A DNA stretch of 64,000 nucleotides from Smallanthus sonchifolius (taxonomy: Eukaryota; Streptophyta; Magnoliopsida; Asterales; Asteraceae). The stretch lies in contig CM042027.1 in NCBI GenBank assembly GCA_023525975.1, positions 14,527,001 to 14,591,000 of the forward strand, given 5' to 3'. Of the stretch, positions 34,512 through 44,325 are shown one piece after another (position 1 is the stretch's first letter; every line of letters begins with the position of its first letter). The notes below the pieces were generated by a model. That model searched no databases. It was given only the letters and a program-made list of their open reading frames with translations, and was not told where the DNA came from. A program made the position numbers and the translations under genes.

Positions 34512-34680
34512 AGGATTATTGGATTTTAATAATCTCACCTTTTACCAATTGGTCAATAATAATTTCAACTGAGAATATTCTTACCACTGGTCCCTACTTT
34601 CAAACTATTTTTTACATTAGACCCCCGTTAAAGAAACTTAACTCCGTTAGCTTTTATATGACGTGGACATCTGCAAACCG
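34512..34680 (+). repeat. Lone copy of the MULE terminal repeat
   Basis: GGATTATTGGATTTTAATAA TCTCACC and the next 150 bases match the left TIR of the MULE at 39,211 with scattered substitutions. No partner TIR was found nearby, so this is a fragment of a related element. Confidence 0.75.
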
Positions 34681-34811
34681 CTGGAAAGTCGAGCCAAGCT
34701 AGCAGTGGTCTCGTGGTGGGTTTTGAAATTGGCTCTCGTGGTGTTTAACTGCTCCCGTGGCGGGTTTTGTCATGGATGTATTTATAGGTATGGTGGCGGT
34801 TTACAAAAGAC

Positions 34812-34996
34812 GGCGGCCGTTTGTTAGTTCGGGACGGTGGACGGGACCGTTTGTTAGTTTGGGACAGAGGACGGGACCGTTTGTTAGTCTGGGATGGAGG
34901 ACGGCGTTAACATGAGTTTGGCAGTTTGGGACATAGGACGGCGTTAACTACGGAAGGCAGAGAACGGCGAAGTTTGATAGTTTGGGACGGAGGACG
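34812..34996 (+). repeat. Degenerate tandem repeat of GTTTGTTAGTTTGGGACGGAGGAC-like units
   Basis: Five imperfect copies with a period of about 35-45 bases: TTGTTAGTTCGGGACGGTGG, TTGTTAGTTTGGGACAGAGG, TTGTTAGTCTGGGATGGAGG and two more diverged ones. Confidence 0.75.
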
Positions 34997-35365
34997 ATGT
35001 CATGATACATATTCCTCTTGCACATTGGGTATGTGGCATTTTTTTTCCTTTGGCTTCACTAGTGAATTTGGTCGTTTAGTGCTTGCGGAACAGGGCGGTG
35101 GTGGCAGAGGGGCCGTTGGAACTTTCGGCCGCACTGCGTTCGTTTTCGGTGGCGGGATTGGGATTAAGGAGGATGCATTTATAGTTATGATATGGTGACG
35201 GTTGACATTTTATCTGACGGTTAGAGAAAAGAGGCGACGATTTAATCAATATATGTGTTTTAAACGAAGTCATGTAAAGGACGGATGGTTGTTGACGTCT
35301 CTGAACATTGTGATGACGTAATCAAATGGTTTTCTATTGCCTTTTCTATATATATAGTAATACAT

Positions 35366-36659
35366 ACAATTCACGCTGTTTTAAATCTTCTCTGCCCATG
35401 CTAGGGTTCAAAGCAAGAAAAGATCACATAAGGGTTAGGGTTCTGAGCAACTAAACCCCCAGTTCGTCAACACCTTTGTCCTCCTCGATCTCATCATCTC
35501 GGTGACCGATGGTCGTTTCTTATTTCGATGATGAAAGGATCTTCATGCGCTGTTAAGGTACTATTTTGATTAATTTGGATGATTAGAATCAGATTGGCTA
35601 TTACTCATTTACTCGATTGTTTTTAGGTTTTGCATTTTACAATTTAAGTTTAAAGTTATTGAATCCATCATCTTCTTCACATATTCTGAAATTGCCGGTC
35701 ATGTTTCACATCTTTTGATTTCTATTACAGGTAATTGCAATTAACTAATTTATTCGATTGCAGGTAATTTCTTTGGTTGTATTTATCTCACAAAACATGT
35801 CATTTTAATTATTATTTCAAGATCGTTTTAATTATGTCTTCTTGAGGATCGTTCAAAACTGAGCAGATTTCATAACTAAAGTTAGTTCCTCAGATATATG
35901 TTATAGATGTTAAAGTTGAACATCAATTTGTAAATGGTTATTATGTTTTGGGTTTTTAATTCTCGAACCGGATGAATGTGTCTTCAAGTTCAGTCTTTTT
36001 TTTATATATTTTGTGTTTTATATTTTAAATTTCACAGGAAGTGCGTTGAGCAATATCATGACCATGGGGTTTTTTTAGAGGTTTTATGGATATAGATCAC
36101 GATTCATACGGAATTGAGGTAGAAGCGTTAAACTTAATTGAGGTAGAGACTGTAATTCAAGAAACCATGATAATGTGTTGTTGTTGGGTTGTGAACTAAC
36201 ATTTGAGACTTGAATTTTAGGAAGTCAACCGGTTAAGGAGGAGGGTCAACAAATAGGGTCTTCATCTTCAAACAAATGTAAGTTTGGTCGATTTTGCAAT
36301 AAACTTATATATTTTAATAATAATATATTCTAAAGAAAATACTAATCTTTATATTAATAAATCTTCTGACATATTTTGACGAGTACTGTATGTGTTAATA
36401 GATTATATTGTATTCCACCGGTTTATTCAACCCGTGTAAAACATGACTTTTAAAAAAAATTATTACTTATTATATAATATTATATTTATTTAACATGTGT
36501 AATACACCGAATTCTAACTTATATATAAATATATTGTGTGTGTATAACTTTTTTGAAGAACGTCACATAATAGTTGTATTTATTATTTAACCTTCAAATG
36601 TAATAACTTAAATCTTTAAAACATACTAATAATATAGAAGTACAGTTAATAATTAGATT
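35366..36659. other. Unclassified DNA ending in a Helitron-like tail
   Basis: No recognisable coding sequence. At 36,408-36,520 TTTATTCAACCCGTGTAA and a later AACATGTGTAATACACC echo the Helitron 3' hairpin words seen at 34,300 and 49,980, so another eroded end is likely. Confidence 0.35.
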
Positions 36660-37570
36660 GTAAAGGTGAAGAGGACATAACCCTCATCAAAATTTTACCT
36701 TTACCAAATTAACCAATGAGGGTGTGTCACCTCACTTTAACCATCTTCCTATCCTAATACTCTAAAGTGAAGGAGGCACAACCCTAACAAAACTATTTTT
36801 TTATTTTTTTTCTTTTTTTAAATAAAACAAATAATAATAATAATTAAAATAAATTCATTAATAAAAAAAGTACATTAAAAATAAAACATTGTTGACGTGC
36901 CGCCCGTCCGTGAAATTTTCCTTTATTTCCTGGTTCCTCATCTTCTTCTTCTTGTTCTTTTCCTTTATTTTCAACTACCGGGTCTTCGTCGTTATCTTCT
37001 TCTTCTTCTTCACAAACCACTACTTCATCCTCGTCGTTATTAAAGATCGGGAGTGGTCAATATTCATCGTTACGGTTTGGGTTACGGAATGATAGGTTAT
37101 GGTAGCGGGGTGCAAAAGGCTCAAAAGTAAGTTGATCATGTAATGGATACGTATATTGACCGGGTGCAATTTGGGTAGGGATTACGGGCATTTGAGTGAG
37201 AATTTGACCATACGGATAATATGGGTACGGTGCCGGTTGTTGTATTGGTTGAGTAGGTTGTTGTGTTGACGGGTTTTGCTAGAACCGTCCTTCGATTTTT
37301 TCCGAGTTCCGGCTTTTGACTTTTTGGAGTCCATGATTTTTAATGGTAGAAAGAAATGGTGTGATTTTAATGATATAAATGTATTGTATGTATATAGGAA
37401 AAAAAGTTTTTTTATTTTATTTTAAATGGGTAACAGCTACAAAGCCGTTTAGAAACGGTCGAGAAATCAGAAAAGACCCCGGGTACTTATACCCGCAAAA
37501 CACAACAAATTCATTCGGGTAAGGGGTCGGCGGCGGTGTACCCGCGCGGGTTCCCCTACCCGAGCCCCTT
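36660..37570. mobile_element. Possible non-autonomous Harbinger-like element
   Basis: The outer sequences GTAAAGGTGAAGAGG (left) and GTAAGGGGCTCGG (right, reverse complement) are weakly similar inverted ends around the frame above. TSDs are not clear. Confidence 0.3.
36885..37334 (-). pseudogene. PIF/Harbinger-type accessory protein, N-terminal region
   Basis: The minus strand starts MDSKKSKAGTRKKSK at 37,334, then in a shifted frame is rich in Gln/Pro/Tyr (QQPTQPIQQPAPYPYYPYG) and later acidic (NNDEDEVVVCEEEEEDNDED). This low-complexity layout resembles the region before the Myb/SANT-like domain of PIF/Harbinger ORF1 proteins in plants. A TGA interrupts it, and no DNA-binding domain is present. 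The assignment rests on composition. Confidence 0.4.
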
Positions 37571-38459
37571 ACCAAATACATTTAAGAATTTATAAAGTTT
37601 ATATAGATTATAGATTTAAGTAAGGTTAGTTATAAAAGGAATTAAAATCTATAAGGAGTTTCTAAAAAAGAAAAAGGAAAGGGAAAAGAGGTCCTCATGA
37701 TGAGAACCCGTGACCTTTGTTGTTTAAGTTTCAATAGTTTAACCACTAGACCCTTGATCCAAATTAGTTTAAATTTCAGAAAACATTGTTTTGTGATATA
37801 ATTTTATGAATTCAACAACACAAAATACCCAGGTCGCAACCCTATTCCCAATTGATTCAGGTTAAGAAAATACGAGTTTGGGTGGTGATTTGGGATTCCG
37901 ATTGCGTTTAGAGCTGTGATTTAAACGAGATTTATGGGATTTGAAATTTGAATTAGGTTGGATTGCTCCTTTGGCTGTGACCTTCGTAAAAAGGTTCCAA
38001 CAAGCTCGAATTTCTTAATGATTTACAAATAAACCTTCTAATTTTTCGTCCTAAAATGACCGTAAATTTGAGTTGCTGAAACATAGGAATCGGAGGTGAT
38101 TTCACATGGGTTTGACTTTTAGAAGTCAACATTTTAGTTCAGGGTTCAAAAGACAGGGAGGGTTCAAAAGTATTAGAGGGGGTTCACATGGTATAAGGGG
38201 GGTTCAAATAATTTAAAACTACATTAAATTTACAAAAAGAATTTATATAAATTTCTCATAATTCAAGTTTAATAAATATTTTAGCTAATAATTATACAAA
38301 AATTCTTTTATTAAATAAAAAAAGCGTTTAAGATAAACAAAAATTTAAAGTTTATAAATATAATATCAGGGTTAAGATATGGTAAAAAAAATTTTAAAAA
38401 TAAGAAGGGTAAAAAGGATTCTGAGATTGATATGTGTCCTTTATTGTTTTTGAAGGAAT
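37571..38459 (-). repeat. LTR-like sequence with tRNA-like module
   Basis: Contains a minus-strand A-box-like TCTAGTGGTTAAACT (37,736-37,750) and a B-box-like GGGTTCTCAT (about 37,699-37,709), about 27 bases apart. AAGTCAACATTTTAG near 38,130 resembles words in the LTR at 50,130-51,277. Boundaries unknown. Confidence 0.35.
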
Positions 38460-38483
38460 GACATACCGGTCGTTGAGTCAAAT

Positions 38484-39165
38484 ATGTCAGGTCATTGCGT
38501 AATGTCAGACTTGATCATTGTGTCTAATGTTAGGTCATTGTGTCAAAAAAATTTCATCATTGTGTTATATGTATTAATAATTGTGTTTTATGTTTTAGAT
38601 AATTTCGTGTTATTTTTGTCACTGCTTTTTATGTATGATATACAACATAGTGATAGAAAATATTTGACACAATAACCTGACATTAGACACAATGACCAGA
38701 CCTGGCATTACACAATGACCAGACCTAAAATTACACAATGACCTGACATATTTGACACGATAACCAGACCTCACATTAGACACAATGACGAGCAAATTAC
38801 ACAATGAGCTAGAAAATATAATTATTTTTTTGTTTTTGTATATAACGACATTATACTCATTTTAAAAATAAAAAAACGCTCGTTTTCGTCATTGTGTTTT
38901 ACGTTTTGGATAATTTCGTGTTATTCTTGTCATGGTTTTTTTATGTATTATACATAACACAACGATGAAAAATATTTTAACACAATGACCTGATATTAGA
39001 AAAATATTTGACATTAAACACAACGATGAAAAGTATTTGACACAATAAATTGACATTAAACACAATGACGAACAAATTACACAATGAGCTGAAAAACGTA
39101 ATTTTTTTTATGTTTTTATATATAATGACATTTACTATTTTTAAAGATAAAAAACACTTGTTTTT
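38484..39165. repeat. CATTGTGT-rich inverted and tandem repeat block
   Basis: The word CATTGTGT, or ACACAATG, occurs many times. In 38,484-38,830 copies lie in opposite orientation either side of a centre near 38,630. The segment about 38,560-38,880 is repeated, with divergence, at about 38,890-39,165. Open frames here are low-complexity by-products. Confidence 0.75.
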
Positions 39166-39210
39166 TGTGTGTCAAATGTCAGGTTTGGAACCATTAAATC
39201 TTTCTTAATT

Positions 39211-40192
39211 GGATTATTGAATTTTATTAATCTCACCTTTTACCTATTGGCCAATAATAATCCCAACTAAGAATATTCTTACCACTAGTCCCTACTTTCA
39301 GACTATTTTTTATAATGGAACGCTGTTAGAAAAAACTTAACCCCATTAAATTCAATGACGTGGGGGTCCACGTGGGCGATTATGTGGCATTTCTTTTAAC
39401 TATTTAATCATTTTAAAATTTTCCCCTTTAAAACCTTTTCCCTTTTAACCCCCCATTTTTAACCCTCATCTGCTCCTATCATCTAAAAAAACCCTAATTC
39501 GATCATCAGCTTCCAATTGAACCTTACGCATAATCGCCCACATGGACAGATAGGTGGTGACAGATAGGTTTCCGGTGGTGGTGGAGGTGAGGTGGAACTG
39601 GCAGTTGGATCAGATGGATTATAATTAGGTAATGAGGGGAACGGAATCTGAAACGGCGACGGAGGAGAGTAATCGGAAATGGAGCATTCATCGCCGGAGC
39701 ATTCATCGCCGGAGCATTTATGAGATTTAGAATGAATATTCCGGCCGAGTATGCCTAATCCGACAACGAGACCGGTAACAACAATGACGGCAACGAAACA
39801 CATCATTCTTTCTCTCTCCGTAAGAAACTTATAGAAGCTCGGAAGAAGTGGAAATGGCGGATTTAGTTTTGTTATCACTCATTGCTGAGAATGGATTGAT
39901 GTTTCTTCCGAGTAGAATTTGACAAGTTTAGAAAAACTTACATTTTGTTATGCGTAAGGTATAAGACGTTTTAAAATGGAATATTTTAAAATGATTAAAT
40001 AGTTAAAAGAAATGCCACATAATCGCCCACGTAGACGTCCACGTCATTGAATTTAATGGGGTTAAGTTTTTTCTAACGGCGTTCCATTGTAAAAAAATAG
40101 TCTAAAAGTAGGGAGCAGTGGCAAGAATATTCTCAGTTGTGATTATTATTAGCCAATAGGTAAAAAGTGGAATTAATAAAATCTAATAGTCC
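39211..40192. mobile_element. Non-autonomous MULE (Pack-MULE-like), 982 bp
   Basis: Long terminal inverted repeats (about 39,211-39,425 and 39,957-40,192) start GGATTATTGAATTTTATTAA and GGACTATTAGATTTTATTAA. They are flanked by the exact 9-bp duplication TTCTTAATT (39,202-39,210 and 40,193-40,201). A 9-bp TSD with TIRs over 200 bp is diagnostic of Mutator-like elements. The interior (39,430-39,955) carries an ORF unrelated to transposase. Confidence 0.9.
39483..39878 (-). CDS. ORF carried inside the MULE; membrane segment and Pro-rich tail
   Basis: 131 codons from 39,878. After a short basic start comes a hydrophobic helix (MMCFVAVIVVTGLVVGLGIL), then a duplicated SGDECSGDEC acidic/Cys motif, then a Ser/Pro-rich stretch (SPPSPFQIPFPSLPNY and SSTSPPPPPETY). 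The methionine before MCFVAV is an alternative start. It may be a captured host gene piece or a gene formed within the element. I do not recognise a family. Confidence 0.5.
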   Translation of the reverse strand: MITKLNPPFPLLPSFYKFLTERERMMCFVAVIVVTGLVVGLGILGRNIHSKSHKCSGDECSGDECSISDYSPPSPFQIPFPSLPNYNPSDPTASSTSPPPPPETYLSPPICPCGRLCVRFNWKLMIELGFF

Positions 40193-40201
40193 TTCTTAAT
40201 T

Positions 40202-41995
40202 TGATCTAATGAACCTAAATTTTTCTCATCCTTATTAGTTTAAAAACACTTTTTATTTGAACTTTTTCCTATGATATCATATATCTTAAATTTCCAAAAA
40301 AAATAAATGACATAATATAATTATTATTTTCGAACATTTATAAACTTAATAAACTACTTAAGTCTTGAATTTTATAAAAATATCACAAGTTTCAAATGTT
40401 TGGTTTTAATTTGAATCTAGAGCATCCAAGTTACTATAATTAGTAAGATCTGGTATGGTAAAATCCCGATCCTAACATCCTATAGTTGGTTCTCAAAACG
40501 GGTCATTTCTTTAAAATACATATATTATTAATCAAATTACAGCGAAAATCTTTTTAAAAACATTAATTACTAATTAATGTCTTTTTGTCATTATGCTTAC
40601 CTCACGAATATCGACACACCAATCTGAGTAACACCGCTCCTAAGCCAAGATACGTCGAATCCAAAACTCACCTACAAAACAACCTAACGTACACACAAAC
40701 TCAGCTACGCTGAGTGAGTTCTAATATTTTGATTTAAACAAAAGTCATCTCGTTATATTTAATATTTATTTCCACCCAGGACCCTCCGGTCCTTAATAAA
40801 ATAAATGTATAGATTTATAATCATATAGTTAAATCTCGTTATCTTATGATAATCCAAAAGGTTCAGCTTCCAAGGTTCATCCCACAGTTATAACTCAATA
40901 AGTTTTACCAACACAGATCGGATTTACAATGCTAATAACTTGTACCTACTATACATATTAGCTCAACAAAACCTGATAAACACGGCCACTCCCCAGACAT
41001 TTATCTACTCAGCCTTAACCAAGGTTTACAAAACAACTTACACGACAGTAATACGCACCATGTCACAATCCCAACCCAACGATCAGCTTGACTCTACTCA
41101 CCTCATTTATTACTACCTACACATCACAATAATAATATCTCATGCACCATAGATATAATTTAACACTTGCATATGATTTAACACAAATATATTTGCATGC
41201 AAACACATACCTCGTCAATTCACCCTCGTCAGAGTATTATACACACCCCGAGCTCATCATTTACATGTTAAATATTGTCACCGTTGCTGACTGCCTAAAA
41301 GAGTTCGTCCTTCACAATCATGTTTGCCGTGCCATAAAGACCACTACACAAAAACCATCACCCGTCGTGCCATAGTGACAACGACACAAAACACGTAACA
41401 CAAATATAAACATATAATATCACATTACACTTATATGACTCATTAACTACACCCTCACCTCACACATAACATTAAGACAACATTTATCCCACATGAAATC
41501 GTAAGCATTAGCTTAAGGCCTGACTCTCCCCGCCCAACCCTTAACACGTCGCACATTATTAACTCGTATTATTAGCTCACACATTCCTAAGGACACGCCA
41601 TAAACCCTACGACTCTTTAATAATTATTTTATATAAAAAAAAACCCATCGGGCTCGGACCCGAAACCCTTAACAATATTAATAGAGTAAGCTTTCCTCAT
41701 TAGTGTATATGATAGCCTAAAACATTTAAAATCATTCAAAAGAGTAGGGGATTAGAAACTCACCGGTATGAAGATCCAACTCTCGTACCGCAATGGTCTC
41801 CTTGCACGAGTCTGAACCTGTCAATGTATGACCACATTAACAGAGCACGTTCAAAACATGAGTCGATTACATCTAGACATCTTTCGTCCATAAGAAATCC
41901 TAGTCTCACGATTTTATGTGTTATATAGTCTCCGAACCAGATGGGGCTTGCGTACCCGAACCCAAGCTTGCATGCACACGCATGCGGGTTTTTTG
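40202..41995 (-). repeat. LTR-like DNA, unclassified retrotransposon
   Basis: Minus-strand features suggest an LTR: a TATA-like CTATATAAC near 41,922, a GGTGAGT donor-like site near 41,760, a B-box-like GGGTCCGAGCCC near 41,650 and GAACTCACTCAGCGTAGC near 40,700. No coding region or clean ends were found. Confidence 0.35.
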
Positions 41996-42731
41996 TGTCA
42001 CGCCCCCAAAATTCACTAACGGAGTTTTATCGTTAGACGTGTGACAAACCATGATCTCAGTCATTAGTTACGTCAAACGACACTATATGAGGTTAAACAA
42101 ATCCATTAAATGTTCAGAGTTAAATGAGGAAGCGTAAACGTTAATATTAAACCCAAAGTAATTACACGCAACAAAACGTCAATTAATGCAAATAATAGAT
42201 AATAAACATTATTCATTTATTGATAAAACCAATGCGAATCCATGATGCATCCTAGTCCTGATGTGTACCATAGTGACCTGAGAAAACATGCTTAAATTGT
42301 CAACACAAGGTTGGTGAGTTCACATGTTTGTAAGTAAATAAACTGTTTGAGTGTTTGTAAGATCCACATACATAAGTCACACTTATTGCTAGCTAGACAA
42401 TGTATAAGTTACATTAAGCGTTCGCAACCAAAGCTGACTGTTTGTGTTTGAATGCCTTCTGCCATTGCTAACATCAACAATGGCAGGTGTTTAGGATAAT
42501 TTACACCCGTTCTACCTCCAATCGTGATACCGCGACTAGCCCGGGTAGGGTTTGTCAAACCTAGTAGTACTACTCAAATTTCCTCGCTATATACCTTATA
42601 TTAACGGTTCGAGTGTGTAAGGACTTCGCATTTATGTTTGCGCTTAAGTAAACAAGTGGTAGTGAAATATTATGTGATCCGTGTTTGTTTGTATGCGTGT
42701 TTCTACCCAACGGGAAAACAGGTAAAAAGAT
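41996..42731 (-). repeat. 3' part of a gypsy LTR (family of 14,050)
   Basis: Reverse complement of about 16,270-17,002. It starts TGTCACGCCCCCAAAATTCA and includes the GACACTATATGAG and GATCTCAGTCATTAGTTACG words and part of a 49-bp unit. It is interrupted at 42,731 by the next element. Confidence 0.85.
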
Positions 42732-43779
42732 TGTCACACCCCGCCTCAAGCACCCCCTGACGTGTGCGAGCCCGATTGGCATCGTTTGGTTACTTAATTT
42801 TAGAGTTTTTGTAAAATACAGCGGAAGTCTTTTCAAATGATCGTTTCATCATTATTTCAACCTCAAGGGTTGTAATTGTAAATACCAAAACTCAATTAGA
42901 AAACAAAAGCCTTGTTTTTTACTTCATAAACATAGGGTTTCAATACCCTTTTCATTTGATTACAAAACATTGTTTGAAATCAAATATATGACGAGCCACT
43001 GGAAATAGTTTCAACACAGGGTTGATCAGTTCCCTAGTCTTATCTTCTTTCTTTAGGATTTCCCTTTACACGAGGCCTTAGAATCCTACATGCATTCCAT
43101 CCTTTCCTTTCTGCCGATACTCTCATCTCATCATATTTTAATCATTACCTAGAAAACATTTTGAAAATAAAACGTCAGCGCGAACGCTGGTGAATACAAT
43201 ATCTTAACATAAAATCATTTTGGCACAAACAAGTATTAATTTCATTAATCACAACTTCCTGTTCAATCTACACACTCAGCAAGCCCGTCATGTTCAATCG
43301 CACCACAGTATACACTAGTAGTATGTCTTTATAACAACGGGGACTCCATGTCTCCTCAATTGTTATAAAGGGAAGTACCAGCCGCAATCCGGGTATTTCA
43401 CCCGAGACCCGTGTATCCCTTGCAAGTTTTACGTATACCTATGGCCTGAATGCTTGTTCGTAGAAGAATGTTGAGCATTACTTCGTTAACCTTTATTTGG
43501 CCATTTTCGTAAATAAAATGTTTGACACAAGTTTTGAAAGAGATAAAGTATTCACCTTTTTGTTGGGAATGAGCCTCTAAAGTCAATAGCTTAACGTCTA
43601 GCTTCTAACTTGATTTCTCTAGCGTACCCGTACTTCTAGGAGCGTTTCTTCTTAAACCGAGCAGTACGAGGAGCGGGAATCGAGCCGGGAACGTCGGGAA
43701 TCATCGAAGAGGGCTCTAGAATGAGATTTGAGTGTGTTGGTTGTTTGGTTTGTGAGAAAACGGTTGGGAACCGTTCAAG

Positions 43780-43787
43780 TATTTATA
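43780..43787 (-). promoter_or_regulatory. TATA box of the LTR
   Basis: TATAAATA on the minus strand lies about 500 bases into the LTR, immediately downstream of the GCGGACCG array. Confidence 0.6.
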
Positions 43788-43805
43788 GGCTGGGAAACAA
43801 ACCTG

Positions 43806-44190
43806 TAGCGGACCGCTACACGGGTAGGTGGAGGTCCGCCACCGCCCTGGGTGACATCAGCCCTAAATGTCAGTTTCTGATTAGACCGAACATCGTTTTG
43901 CGGCTAGCGTACGGTTACCCGGGGGCGTAGTGGCCCGCCACTAGTACGCATGGCAAGTTCTGAGACTTTTGCGGCTGGCGGACAGTTACCACTTAGCGTG
44001 GCGGTCCGCCACAAGTATACGTGTCACAACACACGGCCATTAGTCACTATACACGTGGCATCACCGTATTGTTTGCTTAACCAACAAGTAGCGGACCGTT
44101 ATCTCCTATCGTGGCAGTCCGCCACCTAAACCAGCACCTATAGCGGACCGTTATGGGCAACCTTAGCGGTCCGCTAAGGTCTTAATTTCT
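43806..44190. repeat. GCGGACCG / CGGTCCGC dyad array in U3
   Basis: About ten copies of AGCGGACCG(C/T)TA-like and GTGGCGGTCCGCCAC-like words alternate in orientation across some 385 bases directly upstream of the TATA box. Confidence 0.8.
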
Positions 44191-44291
44191 ATATTTTTCA
44201 ATTTAAACCCTGAACTTTAAGGTAATTACACTTATAGTCCCTAGGGTTTACCTTTTGTCAAATCTCGGACATTATTGTGGCAGGTGTTACA

Positions 44292-44305
44292 TCCTCCCCA
44301 CCTTG
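44292..44305 (-). other. Polypurine tract
   Basis: GGTGGGGAGGA directly abuts the TGTAACACC start of the LTR, as needed for plus-strand DNA priming. Confidence 0.7.
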
Positions 44306-44325
44306 TTTTAAACTCTTCCTCGAGT

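Larger units (their letters stand above)
34290..35365 (-). mobile_element. Helitron-like element (putative)
   Basis: Read on the minus strand, a hairpin CCCGTGTTATACACCGGG is followed within about 10 bases by CTAG and T, as at Helitron 3' ends. At the other side (about 35,340-35,365) the minus strand reads ACTATATATATAGAAAAGG, similar to the 5' start at 49,478. No replicase gene. The exact 5' TC end was not located. Confidence 0.4.
42732..44291 (-). repeat. 3' LTR of the truncated chromovirus, 1,560 bp
   Basis: Starts TGTAACACCTGCC at 44,291, directly after GGTGGGGAGGA (polypurine tract), and ends GGCGGGGTGTGACA at 42,732. A TATAAATA box lies at 43,780-43,787, with a dyad-symmetric array just upstream of it. 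Confidence 0.85.

Noticed and set aside
38484..38804. ORFs with repeated SNVRSLCQ-like peptide
   Set aside because: Peptide repeats simply translate the CATTGTGT repeat block.
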